Shown here piece by piece: positions 32,961 through 45,219 of a stretch of DNA of 64,000 nt. The number at the start of each line of letters is the position of its first letter. The first letter of the stretch is position 1. Made by a program: the position numbers and the translations under genes. The DNA comes from Carettochelys insculpta (Eukaryota; Chordata; Testudines; Carettochelyidae): the NCBI RefSeq assembly GCF_033958435.1, contig NC_134137.1:119448001-119512000 (forward strand), in the 5' to 3' direction. The notes beneath the pieces are model-generated. The model was not told the origin of the DNA. It was given only the letters and a program-made list of their open reading frames with translations, and searched no databases.

Positions 32961-35695
32961 CACAGAATCACAAGGCTGGAAGGGACCTCAGGAGGTCATC
33001 TAGTCCAGCCCCCTGCTTCAAGCAGGATCAACCCCCACTAAGTCATCAGACAGGACCTTGTCCTGGTGGGACTTAAAAACCTCAAAGGATGGAGAATCCG
33101 CCACCTCTCTAGGCAAATGCTTCACCACCCTCCTGGTGAAGTAGTTTTTCCTAATCTTTAACCTACACCTCTCCCTCTTTAACTTCAGACCATTACTCCT
33201 TGTTCTGCCATCTGACACCACTGAAAACAGTTTCTCACCCTCCTCTTTAGAGCTCCCCTTCAGGAAGTTGAAGGCTGCTATTAAATCACCCGAGTCTTCT
33301 CTTCTGTAAACTAAACAAGCCCAAATCCCTCAGACTATCCTCATAGGTCTTGTGCTCCAGACGCTTAATCATTTTTGTTGCCCTCTGTTGAACCTGCTCC
33401 AGCAAATCCACATCCTTTTTATACTGGGAGGCCCAAAACTGGACACAATATTCCAGATGTGGCCTCACCAGTGCCGAATAGAGGGGAATAACTACTTCTC
33501 TAGATCTACTCAAAATGCTCCTCCTAATACACCCTAGTATGCCGTTAGCTTTCTTGGCTACAAGGACACACTGTTTACTCATATCCAGCCTTTCATCCAC
33601 CATAACCACTAGGTCCCTTTCCATCGGACTGCTGCTGAGCCAGTCAGTCCCTACCCTGTAACAATGCTTAGGATTCTTCTGCCCCAGGTGCAGGACTCTA
33701 CACTTCTCCTTGTTGAACCGCATCAGGTTTCTTTTGGCTCAGTCCTCCAATTTATCCAGGTCACTCTGGATTCTCTCTCTACCCTCCAACAAATTTACCT
33801 CTCCCCCTAGTTTTGTGTCATCCGCAAACTTGCTGAGGGTGCAATCCAGTCCCTCATCCAGGTCATTAAATAAAGATGTTGAACAACACCAGCCCCAGAA
33901 AGGAGCCCTGCGGCACTCTGCTTGAAACTGGTCGCCATCCAGATATTGAGCCACTGACCACTACCCGACCCTCAAGCCAGCTTTCTATCCATCTTTTTGT
34001 CCAAAGATCCAATCCATATTTCCTTAACTTATGGACAAGAATGTTGTGGGAGACCGTATCAAAAGCCTTGCTGAAGTCAAGGTATATCACATCCACTGAC
34101 TTCCCCATGTTCACAGAGCTTGTTACCTCATCATAGAAGCTAATCAGATTGGTCAGGCAGGACTTGCCCCTGGCGAATCCATGTTGGCTAGTTTTGACCA
34201 CTTTCCTCTCTTCCAAGTGCTCCAAAATGGATTCCTTGAGGATTCCCTCCATTATTTTCCCAGGGACTGAGGTAAGACTGACCGGTCTATAGTTCCCTGG
34301 ATTGTCCTCCTTTCCTTTTTTAAAGATGGGCACTACATTTGTCTTTTTCCAGTCATCCGGGATGATCGCCAAGAGTCTTCAAGGATAACGGCCAAAGGTT
34401 CAGCAATGACCTCTGCCAATTCCCTTTGTACCCTCGTATGCATTAAATCCAGACCCATGGACTTGTGAACATCTAGTTTTTCTAGATGACTCAGAACTTG
34501 TTCCTTCCCTACAGATGACTTGTTACTCTTCACATCCCTTGCCAGCTGCAGTTCCAATTGTGCTTTTGCTTTCCTGATTACTGCCCGGCATTCTCCAGCC
34601 GTATGTTTATACGCCTCCTTAGTCAACTGTCCCCATTTCCATTTCTTGTATGCATCCTTTTTGAATTTAAGCTGACTAAGGATTTCCCCATTAAGCCAAG
34701 CTGGTTGCCTATCACGTTTGCATTTCTTACTATGCAGCAGGATGCTTTGTTCCTGTGCCTTCAGTAAGACTTCTTTAAAATACTGCCAGTTTTCTTCAAC
34801 TCTTTTCCTCTTTATCTTTCTTTCCCAAGGGATCCTGCCCATCTGTTCTCTCAGGGAGTCGAAGTCTGCTCTTCTGAAATCAAGGGTCTGTATGTTACTG
34901 CTCACCTTTCCTCCTTTTGTCCGGATCCTGAAACCTACGATCTCATGGTGACTGCAGCCCAGGTTTCTTCCCACTTCTACTACTTCTACTAGTTCTTCCC
35001 TGTTTGTGAGCAGCAAGTCAAGTTGCGCATGGCCCCAGTCGGTTCCTTCAGCACTTGTACCAAGAAGTTATCCTCAACATTCTCTAAAAACTTCCTGGAT
35101 TGTCTGTGCGCTGATATATTGGTCTCCCAACAAATGTCCGGATGATTAAAATCTCCCATAAGAACCAGAGCCTGTGATTTAGAAGCTTCATTTAGCTGCC
35201 TGAAGAAAACCTCATCTACCTCATCTCCCTGATCTGGTGGTCTATAGCAGACACCAACAACAACATCACCTCTGTTACTTCTGCCTCTAAGTTTAACCCA
35301 AAGACACTCAACTGGATTTTCTCCTTCCTCCTATTGGAGCTCTGAGCAATCATACTGCTCCCTCACACAGAGCGCAGCTCCTCCTCCTTTTCTCCCATCT
35401 GTCCTTCCTAAACAATTTATAACCTTCCATGACCCTGCTCCAGTTATGCGAATCGTCCCACCAAGTCTCCGTTATTCCAACCACCTCATACTTCTTGGAC
35501 TGTGCCAGGGCCTCTAATTCTTCTTGTTTGTTCCCCAGGCTTCTGGCGTCAGTGTACAAGCATCTTAGAGAAGGGGCCGATTGGCCAACATTCTCCTCTT
35601 CACCTAGGAAACACACTCCATTGTTCCCTCCTCCTTCCCCACAGTCTCAGGTCCCACCTCCAAAGAGTCTATTTGTAGACTTAATTCTTTTTTGA
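32961..35695 (-). mobile_element. Second CR1 LINE, different subfamily, decayed
   Basis: The 3' end reads, on the minus strand, ...cccttccagccttgtgattct. Upstream are ORF2 fragments in several frames: RWLGL-type tail, [33 protein letters not shown] (33739-33954), [20 protein letters not shown] (33866-34372), PHEIVGFRIRTKG-like blocks and an endonuclease start with CLYTDARSLGNKQEELEA (35350-35616). An internal deletion near 34525 removes the segment between the endonuclease-RT linker and the VGKEQVLSHLEKLDVHKS block. It is older than the neighbour at 28768-32285. Confidence 0.88.
33739..35016 (-). pseudogene. CR1 ORF2 reverse transcriptase of the second copy (frameshifted, deleted)
   Basis: Three overlapping minus-strand frames (34333-35016, 33866-34372, 33739-33954) carry the ordered RT blocks [33 protein letters not shown] and [13 protein letters not shown]. 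Each change of frame marks an indel. After DVKSNKSS the text jumps straight to VGKEQVLSHLEKL, whereas intact relatives have roughly 70 more residues there (from memory). No functional enzyme. Confidence 0.82.
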
Positions 35696-35699
35696 AATT

Positions 35700-36640
35700 T
35701 GGAGCTCTGAATGATTGCAAAGGGCCATTCTCAGGTCTGTGAATGCCTCTTTTGAGATCTCAGAAGACTGGAGGCCTTAAGATGAATCTAGTGGACTATG
35801 CGAAATTCCCACAAACAAAGTTTGCACTACTAGCAAGTCAAGCCACCATTCAAGAGAATGAATCACCAGTGAAGAAATTGTACTGACTTAATCTAGATGA
35901 TGTGGGCTTGGTGATTATATTAAAACAATCCATGCTTGCAGGGGTCTGAGTTGAAATCTTGCATGTTGAACCAAATAGCTCCAAGATGCCATGTGGCCCA
36001 GGGACTCTGAGCAATTTCTATCTACGGTTACAAAGTGAGCCCTGAGGCTTTTGGTAAGCCTTTATATTGCTTGGAATCATGCTTCTGGAAGAACAGCTCA
36101 GGCAAGTACTGAATCTAGAATTGCCTTCAATGAATTCTATTCTCTGGACCATGGATTGCTGTGCATTTATGAGGAGACCTAGGTGCTGGGAAGCCGGCTG
36201 CATTAGTCTCACATGTGATTCTACCAGAAGTCTGGACCAATCTTTGACCAGTCAGTCATTCATATACAGCTAAAACCTGGACCCCTTGTCTCCTCAGGAA
36301 AGCTGAAATGACAGACCTGTATTTTATGAATATAAGGGGCTTCTGAGACAGTGAATGGGAGCACTATAATTTGGAAGTGCAGATGGTTAATGACAAATGT
36401 GAGGTAACTTCTGTCTAAAAGATCACTAAGCAGAAATAACCATCTTTTAAGTTGAGAACAGCATACCATTCCTCTGTTCCAAAGAGACAGGATAGAGGCC
36501 AATGAGACTATGCAGAACTGCAGCTTCTTCATGGATTTGCTGAGGTTTTGCAGGTTGAGAATTGGTCTCAGATCACTACTGGCTTTTGGGATTAGGAAGT
36601 ATCAAAAATAGAACCAGCCACCCTACATTGCAATGTTTTG
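35700..36640 (-). mobile_element. DIRS reverse transcriptase relic
   Basis: Minus-strand frames show LGLLINAQQSMVQRIEFIE near 36130, like the GLLIN-x2-KS...RIEFIG block that follows the catalytic site in DIRS. Another frame has SLSQKPLIFIKY next to SVISAFLRRQGVQV near 36310, like PFGLSxAPRxFTK...FLRRQGV. The relic is strongly mutated. Its boundaries are estimates. Confidence 0.6.
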
Positions 36641-37889
36641 CAAAAAGTTAACCCAGTACACTTGAATTTGGCAACCCTGGAAAATAAGCTATCCTGAATT
36701 ATGGAACTTTTCAGACAATGGGTGCTTACCATAATGAAAGGTTAAAAAAAAAAAAAAAAAAAGTCTATTACTAAAGCTTTTGTATGTACAAACCATTACA
36801 GAACACAGTACATCACCTGTCATAAGCTCAATCCTTAATGCACTGCATTTAAAACTGTACTTTTGTGTTCATCTCATGTAGGTAATTAAACAGAAAACCA
36901 CAAATTGTACCGTACAGTGCTCTGCCATATCTCATGTCTCCAAGTTAAATCTGTGCTAGACAGCACAATGTGTGTATACGCACACAGTTTTGTTGCACTG
37001 TATTTCCACTTTTTTTTTTATTATGATTATGGCGCTCCAAATCACAGGTGTTCCCAATCACAAATCACAGGGTACAAATCACAGGTGTTCCCAGATCAAA
37101 GAGATTCAAGTGTATTTCCAAAAGTACCATTTATGATTACCAGGAAAACACTCCACAAATTTATACCTTCTTAAATAAAGATTTCTAACCATACATATAA
37201 CCGGAGGTATACATCAATCTTCAGACTCTTTATATAATATGGATTTCTGCAATTAAAAGATTAGCATTTTTTTCAATTTAATTCCTCTGTTCATTCAATT
37301 GCACTCTGTATAATCAGATAAATTAATTCCCCTCTCTAAAAGGGTAGTTTACCCATGGGCTGGAGAGCCTGGGGTTAAACTAGCTCAGATTACAAAATGA
37401 GTCACACCCAAGGGGAATCAGATAATTCAAATATAAAAAGAAGCAGGAAGCTGGGGGAAGTATGAAAAGATGGTTTACCTCCTACAGTGAAGAAACTGCA
37501 GAGTGAAACTGGAGGCAGGGTCTCCTGCAGTAGAATGGAAGTTGGAGGGTGGGGTGGGGAATGAGGTTGTTTTGGTTTTGGTTTTGCTTTTTAAATGCAG
37601 TTCAGAAGTAGCCAAGAGAAGAAAGGCAAATTGGATGAAATTTTAAAACAGGTACAGTAGAGAAGAGATTGTACCAGATGTCAGGAACTGTAGAGGAGAA
37701 AGCTTTCACACTCACAGAATACAGACTACATGAAAAATAAATTTGGGGTGGGGAGGTGAATAGGCTTCAGAGTCCTACAAAAATTCATATTAATAGGACA
37801 TTCATAACGCACTTTGATCACGTATGTACAACATTGTATTTGAAGTCTAACAGCCACAGAAACACCTTGAATTTTCTGAAAGCAATATT
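36641..37889 (-). other. Intron D-E, unassigned stretch
   Basis: AT-rich intron. It holds a run of 19 A (36744-36762) and a short direct repeat: aaatcacaggtgttccca occurs at 37039-37056 and 37076-37093. Purine-rich sequence lies near 37430-37720. No gene recognised. Confidence 0.5.
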
Positions 37890-38765
37890 TCTCAGTGTTG
37901 ATAAATTCAAAGTAATGTACATAGGAAAAACACAATCCTAACCATGTGCACCAAATGATGACCTCTAAATTAACTGTTCTACTCAAGAAAGATCGTAAGT
38001 CATTATGGTTAGTTCTCTGAAGACTCTGATTTGACATGCAGCAGCATTCCAAAAAATGGAATATTAGGAACCATTGGGAAAGGCATAGAAAATAAGACAG
38101 AAGTATTATAATGTCGCTATATAAATCCATGGAATGCCCACATCATCTTAAACACTATGTGAAAATCTGGTTGTCTTATCTCAAAAAAGATATATTAAAA
38201 CTGGAAAAGGTACAGAGAAGTGCAACAAAAATGACTATGGGTATGGAACAGTTTCCATATGAGATGAAATACAAAAGAACTGGGAATTTTCAACTTTGAA
38301 AAGAAATGATTAAGAGGGGATATGATAAAGGTCTATAAAATCTTGACTTGTGTGGAAAAAGTGAATAAGGAAATGTTATTTACTTTTGCCCATAAGAAAA
38401 AATAAAAACTAGGGGTCACCCAGTGAAATTAATAAGCAGTTTGTTTAAAAACAAAAGAAAGTACATCACGCAACAACTTGTTGTGAAGGCCAAAACTATA
38501 ACAGTTCAAAAAAAAGATCCAGGTAAGTTTGGAGGGGAATATGTCCCTCAGTGACTGGAATGAAACACCATGATCCGTGTGTCCCTAGCCTCCATTTGCC
38601 AGAAGCGGTGAGTAAATAATGGGGGATGGATCATCACATGACTGCCCTGTTCTGTTCATTCCCTGGAAGGTACCTGATAGTGGCCACTGTTAGAAGACAG
38701 GATTCTGGGCTAGACAGATCATTGGTCTGACCTAGTATGTTGGTTCTTATATTCTTAACTAGCCT
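37890..38765 (+). mobile_element. CR1-clade LINE 3' end, plus strand, decayed
   Basis: This is an old relative of the 21700-22640 copy. Phrases such as ctcaaaaaagatatattaaa, gtacagagaagtgcaacaaa and ggggatatgataaaggtctat align in order. It ends gggctagacagatcattggtctgacctagtatg. All frames are broken; the longest piece is at 38111-38299. Confidence 0.8.
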
Positions 38766-39372
38766 TACATTTTAATGCATTTCGCACATTAAAACATTAT
38801 TGGGAATAGTGTTCTAGAAGCAAAGAACCCAGCTGTCATGTAAAAAGATACAAGCAGGCCCGAGGGCCAGGATGCAAGTTTCCATTCCTGTAGTACAATC
38901 AAGTTCCCATCTCTATGTTACAGCCTTAAACCCCACAAATATACACCAGATAGCCATATCAGCCCTGGCACCTGCACTTGAGCTGGAACCTAGGGAACTA
39001 GTAGACAGGGTAACCTTGGCTTCAGCTTCATGAGAACACTAAGAGTGGCACTGAGCCAGTGCGCACACACCCAGAAAACAGCTAAAGGATAAAATCACTG
39101 TGAGGTCCCACCACTGGGGAGTCTCACCAGGGACTTCAGCCTCAAGGGTGCCCTGGATTTCCCCAGCTGGAGCCACATCTGCTGCAACCCTGGTGTGAGA
39201 CAACATCATGCCATGGCAGAAGGGACGTAAGCATTCCAAAGAGCTGCTTATTTCATTTCATTTAGCACTGTCCTGTCATGCTTTTTTTCTTGCTAATGTG
39301 TACCCTGTGAAATGTAGTAGCATTGGAGTAGTAAGCGTAATAAAGTACATTATCCCTAATCGGCTCTGTATT

Positions 39373-39850
39373 CATAGAATCATAGAACACTAGGACTGGA
39401 AGGGACCCGAGAGGCCATCGAGTCCAGCCCCCTGCCTCAATGGCAGGGCCAAGTACTATCTAAACCATCTCTGATAGACATCTATTTAACCAGTTCTTAA
39501 ATATCTCCAGCGATGGAGATTCCACAACCTCCCTTGGCAATTTATTCCACTGTTTGACCACCCTGACAGTCAGGAACTTTTTCCTAATGTCCAACCTAAA
39601 CCTCTTGTTCTATCCTCAGAGGCCAATAAGAACAAGTTCTCTCCTTCCTCCTTATGACTCCCTTTTAGATACCTGAAAACCGCTATCATGTCTCCCCTCA
39701 AATCTTCTCTTTTCCAAACTAAACAAGCCCAATTCTTTCAGCCTTTTTTCATAGGTCGCATTCTCTAGACCTTTAATCATTCTTGTCACTCTTTTCTGGA
39801 CCCTCTCTAGTTTCTCCACATCTTTTTTGAACTTTTATTGAAGCAAATCC
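39373..39850 (-). mobile_element. CR1 LINE 3' fragment, third minus-strand copy
   Basis: On the minus strand it ends ...agtcctagtgttctatgattct. It matches the 28768 copy over its last 480 bp (ORF2 tail and 3'UTR), with small deletions. It is 5' truncated near 39850. Confidence 0.85.
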
Positions 39851-40229
39851 ATAATCCTGTCCATCCTCGGCTCTGTGAGTTTACATCACATAAAATTTAC
39901 TTTACCAAAATCACTTCTCTGTATGTGGTAGGACCTCAGATGTTGCATTTTATTTGCTTTTGTTTAGTTTTTAACAGATATATCTTTAAGAGTAAAAGTT
40001 ATTTTTAATTATGAATCTGGCTGGGATTTCACTTGTATTCAACAATAGGCCACTCCTCCTATCACCACAGGGGATATGCCATCATAAAGAACAACAAGAA
40101 TTTAGTATGTTCTCTCTTATAAGAGAATGTTATTTAATAAATCACACTAATTCTCTTAAATTATAAAATATTTTCAAACTACTTATGTTAACAGGGCAGT
40201 GCTGTCTCTCTAATCAACTGGGTCAACAT

Positions 40230-40450
40230 GTCTACAAGGTGGATGAGGTAATACCTTTTTTGGAAACAACTTCTGATGGTGAGAGAGAGATGCTTTGAAA
40301 CTTAGAAGCTCTTCTTCAGGTTGTACTTATTTCCCAGACCTGAAAAACAGCTCTGCATAAGCTCAAAAGCTTGTCTCTCTCAGCAACAGAAGTTGTCTGA
40401 ATAATTATTATTCAGACAACTATTATTCCACCCAACTTGTCTCTCTTATG
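40230..40450. mobile_element. Small retroposed repeat, head-to-head inverted, second family
   Basis: The left half reversed reads ctgaagaagagcttcta, then agcatctctctctcacc and atcagaagttg. The right half forward reads cctgaaaaacagctctgcat, then agcttgtctctctcagc and aacagaagttg. The two halves are therefore inverted copies of one unit. A perfect 14 bp palindrome with a 1 bp spacer (40392-40420) lies inside. Both halves run to ccacc-ttgt sequence. Confidence 0.65.
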
Positions 40451-41149
40451 TTTGAACACTCTAACACTGACTACTATGTATTATTAAGATCAGATCTGAT
40501 GGAGTCTCTGTAAACCACATATATATTTTATTACACTTGTGCTCTTGGTGCCTTTCACCATGATTTTTATCCCTTGGTTGGTACCAGTCATTCTTTTCAA
40601 TTATCATAGTGAAAATAATTTTAGCTATAACAGAATTTAATAGATCTTGCAGGATTTACTACAAAATCTTTTGATAAATTAATCTGACAAAAGCTCACTA
40701 ATTATCATGAGGATTTTTGTAATAAATTTGATACGTAGCACTCTACAAAAAAAAAGGTGAAAATCTACACAGCTACAGTACTAAAGAAAAGACACTTACC
40801 TGTTCTGTAACTGGTGTTCATCAAGATGTGTTGCTCATGTCCATTCCAATTTGGGTGTGCAACCAGGCACATGCCCAGTTGCCGGAAGCTTTTTGCCCTA
40901 GCCAATAGCCCTAGGGTCGATGCGGCACCCCCTGGAGTGGCACCCATATGGCCGCCCATATATGTGCCACCCACCCCACCCCCTGCTCAGTTCCTTCTTG
41001 TTGGCTACTCCAACAGAGAGGAAGGCGGGAGGGTTTGGGAATGGACATAAGCAACACATCTTGAAGAACACAAGTTACAGAACAGGTAACTGTCTTTTCT
41101 TCTTCGAGTGATTGCTCATGCGCATTCCAATTTGGGTGAATGCAAGCCA

Positions 41150-41720
41150 ATGCTTAGGAGGTGGGGTCAAAGCCCCAGAAGGACTGCAGGACAGCCCTGC
41201 CCACTGCAGTGTCTTCCAATGCGTGCTGCATTACTGTGCAATGCGCTGAGAACGTGTGAATGGAGGACCAAGTGGCCACCCTGCGGATGTCCTGGATTTG
41301 GACCTTGGCCAAATACGCCATAGAGGACGCCTGTGCCCTGGTGGAGTGAGCCCTGATCGGGGGGGGGCAGGAACCCCCACAAGTTTGTAGCACTCTCTGA
41401 TACAGGCCACTATCCAGGAAGAGATCCGCTGAGAGGAGACTGGGTGCCCCTTCATTCTGTCTGCCACTGCAACACACAACTGCTGCGACTTCTGGAAGGG
41501 TTTGGTCCTGTCCATACAGAAAGCCAGCGACCTCCGGACAGCCAAAGTGTGTAAGCTCTGCTACCTAGGGGAGGCATGGGGCTTTGGATAAAACACCAGT
41601 AAGGTGATGTCTTGGTTAATGTGGAAGGGAGAGACCACCTTAGGCAGAAATGCCAGGGGGGCGGGTCTTGGCCTGACCTTATCTTTGTGGAACACCATAT
41701 AAACTCCATGACCTAAGTTG
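41150..41720 (-). pseudogene. DIRS tyrosine recombinase, copy 2 (C-terminal part)
   Basis: Minus-strand fragments read VFHKDKVRPRPAPLAFLPKV, then VSPFHINQDITLLVF, RSLAFCMDRTKPFQKSQQL and RAHSTRAQASSMAYLAKVQI with DIRRVATWSSIHTFSAH. HSTR is the HxxR catalytic motif. The N-terminal half is absent: it begins directly after RT sequence, at an internal deletion near 41700. Confidence 0.78.
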
Positions 41721-42420
41721 GGATTAGCACAGACTTTGCCTCGTTCACTAGGAAGCCTAATGCGTTGAACGCCTCTCGTATCAGCTAGACGTGTCTCGTC
41801 ACCTGTCTCTGTGACCAACCTCAGATCAGCCAGTCGTCTGGGTAGGGGAAGAGGTGCACCCCCTGCCTGCATAGGAAGACTGCTACTACCAATATACATT
41901 TGGTAAAGACTCTCAGGGCCAAGGAGAGGTCGAACGGAAGGACTGAACTGGTAATGTTCCTTCCCTAGCACAAAGCGGAGGAACCTCCTTTGAGGTGGCT
42001 AGATTGCTATATGGAAATACGCATTCTGTAAGTCGAGAGCAGCAAACCAGTCCCCTCGTTCCAGCATTGGGATAATTATGCCCGGGGATATTATACAAAA
42101 CTTTATTTTTTCACAAATTTGTTAAGGTTTTACAGATCCAAGATTGGCTGTAGCTCCCCTTTTGCTTTGAGGAATAGGAAATAGAGGAAATAAAATCCCT
42201 GTCCCCGGAACTCCTGGGAAACTTTCTCTATAGCCCCCTTTTGTAGGAGGGCCCTTACCTCCTGCCTGAGAACTGTCTCATGAGAGGGGTCCCTGAAGAG
42301 GAACAGGGAAGGGGGGGTAGGAAGAAAATGGGATAGCCTATCCCTTTTCCACTGTGCGGAGGACCCACTGGTCCGACGTTATGCTGCACCATGCATGGTA
42401 GAATAGGGATAGGTGAGACG
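41695..42420 (-). pseudogene. DIRS reverse transcriptase, copy 2 (broken)
   Basis: Minus-strand fragments in order read YHAWCSITSDQWVLRTVEKG, then LFLIPQSKRGATANLGS, RGDWFAALDLQNAYFHIAI and GKEHYQFS. These are DIRS RT blocks; the first catalytic block reads ALDLQNAYFHI, with N where DIRS relatives usually have D. The stop after FHIAI and frame changes show it is dead. Confidence 0.78.
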
Positions 42421-42599
42421 AAAATAAATACTGAGCTGGAACTGTGGGGGTGACCGGTGTGTTGCTCCCAAAACTGGTGTTTAGACCCCTGTGCGGGTTT
42501 TTGGTGGCTCTAGTCCTGTGTCTAGCAGCCCTAACATCTCCTATTATGGCAGCCCCTTCTCCTGTTCCCATCCCGTGGTTGTTGTGGGAACCATCTGAA

Positions 42600-44210
42600 C
42601 TAGGGCCTTGGGGTCAAGTGTCTTCTCTGGGTTGCCGGTGTGTAGCGACCCAGCTAGTGTAGGGTGGTCTGTGAGTCCTTCATACTCTGAAGCCTCTTGT
42701 CAGTTTTTTCTGAAAATAGGGAGGCTCCCTCAAAGGGGAGGTCCTGTATGGACTGCTGCACCTCCTGTGAGAGACCCGAGACCTGAAGCCATACCCCCAC
42801 TTCTCATCACTATACCCAATGCCATGATCCTGGTGACTGCATCCGCTGCATCTAGGGTGACCTGTAGTGCTGCTCTAGATATGAATCTCTGCTCCTCCAC
42901 CAGGGACGTAAATTCCAACTTGGTCTCTGGAGGGAGCAGCTCCGTGAAACGGTCCATGGAGCTGGCCGTATTGTACACATATCTGTTAACCATGGCTTGC
43001 TGGTTAGCAACTCTCAACTGGAGGCCACCTGTAGAATAAACTTTCCTACAATACAGGTCTAATCATTTGGCCTCTGTTTTTAGGGGAGGGCCCCTGGACG
43101 CCCTACCTGTCGCTGTCGTTTACAGCATCCATGACCAGGGAGTCCAGGGGAGGATGGGTGAACAGATGTTCATTTCCCTGGGCTGGGACAAAATACCAGC
43201 ACTCATTTTTCCTAGCCGCAGGCAAGGCTGAGGCTGGGGTCTGCCACTCTGTCTTTGCTGTGTTGGTATTTGTCGTTATAAGGGGCAGTGCCACCCTGGT
43301 CAGTCCAGACATTTACAGAATGTTTGTAACAGGGTCTATTTCATCCCTGACCTCTTCCATCTGCACCCCCAGACTCTGGGCCACCCTCCTCCTCTAAGGG
43401 GCATCGGGGGTGGTGTCAATGCCTGATGAGTTGGGATGGCCTTGTACTCCCACTCTGAGCTGAACCGGAGTAAAAAGAGTCTGACTCCGACGTAGACACT
43501 GATGTTGATGGCCATGGCAGTGTCAAGGGTCCCGTGGCACCCACCGGTTCTTACGTGCTCTCCACCGTCTGTGAAGCACTGAGGGAGGCGACCACTTGCG
43601 GGGACCTCACCGGTGTCAGGAACTGTGCCCAGGTCCCTAGAGCCTGTTCAGACGCCTGAAACTGGGGCGATGAAGACTCCTGGTGCGGCGTCTGCAGCGG
43701 CATCGTAATTTGCAGGAGGCCTTGTGCAGCGCTGAAGGCCTCTGGCATTGAGGGAAGTCTGGGAGAGCGCGGGCTCCTGCCTCGCACTGGAGTCGACGCC
43801 CACACTTCATGACTCTGGTCATGGTGTGATCTGGCGGACTCTCTCCAGGCTTGCCGGCACCGCCTCCTCCTCTCCTGGGATGGACCCCGGTCCCGTCTCC
43901 TCTTTTTGTGACTGGCTCTTATGGCACTGGGAGGCGCTAGGCACCAAGTCCTGCTCTAGGTGCCGGGAACTTTCCAACAGCACCAAAGGTGTCGGAGCAC
44001 TCTACACCGACTATGTGGCACTCTGAGTTCCTGCCGGGGAAATGTCCAGGCGCAAGGCTGATTCCATTAGTAGAACCTTTAGCTGTTGAGCTCTGTCTTT
44101 TAAAGTCCTAGACTTGAAGGCCTTGCAAATAGAGCAGCGCTCCAGGAGGTGTACCTCATGGAGGCAACTCAGGCAGGCCCTATGCGGGTTGCTTTTGGGC
44201 ATTCATTTGC
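42600..44210 (-). pseudogene. DIRS gag-like ORF1, copy 2 (broken)
   Basis: The N-terminal part (44011-44202) has CLSCLHEVHLLERCSICKAF, then KSRTLKDRAQQLK, a cysteine-rich start typical of DIRS ORF1. A proline-rich middle lies at 43551-43805. The C-terminal part (42730-43017) reads RVANQQAMVNRYVYNTASSM, then FTSLVEEQRFISRAALQVTL and DAADAVTRIMALGIVMR. The parts are in different frames. Confidence 0.72.
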
Positions 44211-44759
44211 CAAATTTTCAACAGGTTTTAAACCCCGGGGAGCCAGGCATCCCCTGGTTCTGAGGCGCCAAGGGGGGTTAAAGACCCACCTCGGCTCACT
44301 AAGTGCTAAGAAGCTATTTACCTATGAAAGATAACTATCTAAACTACTTACAACTAATTAAAACAATAAAGGCTACCAGCGAACGCTCAACAATTGAGGG
44401 AGCTCCAGCAACCGACAGCTGGGCGAGAAAGAACTGAGCCGGGGGGCAGGGCGGGCTGTGCACATATGGGCAGCCATACGGGCACCAGTCCAGGGGGTGC
44501 CGTACCAACCGTAGGGCTACTGGCTAGGGCAAAAAGCTTCTGGCAACTGGGCATGCACCCAGCGCACACCCAAATTGGAATGCACATGAGCAATCACTCA
44601 AAGAAGAATATATATTCCCCCTTCCTGGTTCCATCTCCACCCCCCTGCAAAAGTCACTCCATAGTTTGAAGTCACATACTGTGTAATACTAGTGTAATAC
44701 TAATTACAATAGATCTGAAATTCAAAGGTAAAATTAGGTTATCAGTTTTGATATCGTAC

Positions 44760-44868
44760 CATCTTTTGGTGATTCTGAAGACTTTGCCACCGCGATCATC
44801 TTTGTAGATGGCGTTTGGTCATGACAAACCTGATGTAAGAAGTTTATGGATTTTCCTATTAGAAGAAC
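44760..44868 (-). CDS. TUBGCP3: TUBGCP3 exon D (end of GRIP1)
   Basis: The exon is 109 bp: 36 codons plus one base. Translation reads [20 protein letters not shown] and then [16 protein letters not shown]; the last G combines with CT of exon E to give alanine. The [11 protein letters not shown] stretch is highly conserved in GCP2 and GCP3. The acceptor is gtctag and the donor gtacga. The intron that follows is the longest in the window (16.4 kb) and is filled with LINE and DIRS elements. Confidence 0.95.
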
Positions 44869-44968
44869 CTAGACACAAGAGAATAGCTTTGTTGAAGTTA
44901 TTTTATATAAAACAAAAATGCGATATTGTCAGTAAGTTAACTGTTGTCTTCCCACTCTTAAACCCTTT

Positions 44969-44990
44969 AAAAAAAAAAAAAAAAAAAAAA
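44969..44990. repeat. A22 tract (T22 in transcript) in short intron C-D
   Basis: An uninterrupted run of 22 A on the plus strand, within the 397 bp intron between exons C and D. Confidence 0.97.
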
Positions 44991-45219
44991 CACAACACAC
45001 CAGACCAGCCACAAGATGTAGTAAAAAATACATCAAGCACTATTTGTTTTACTAGTCCCCTTATCTCAAAGCAGTTAAATTTACACAAAAGAAAGTTTCT
45101 TCCTCCAGCTCAAAGTAACAATCCAGACACCACTGCAGGTTCAGAACAATCTGCTAAATTTCTGCCAGCTCTTCTTAATGTTACTCCAGCTATAAAAAGC
45201 AGCAAAGGGTCAATGATTT

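Larger units (their letters stand above)
40796..44608 (-). mobile_element. DIRS tyrosine-recombinase retroelement, copy 2
   Basis: This element of about 3.8 kb has inverted ends. The left reads cattccaatttgggtgtgc...ccagttgccggaagcttttt. The right, at about 44480-44600, reads aaaaagcttctggcaactgg...gcacacccaaattggaatg. The outermost left bases recur inverted at 41040-41092, the internal complementary region. On the minus strand it carries a gag-like frame, RT and the end of the recombinase. The RNase H and the recombinase start are missing. Confidence 0.9.
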
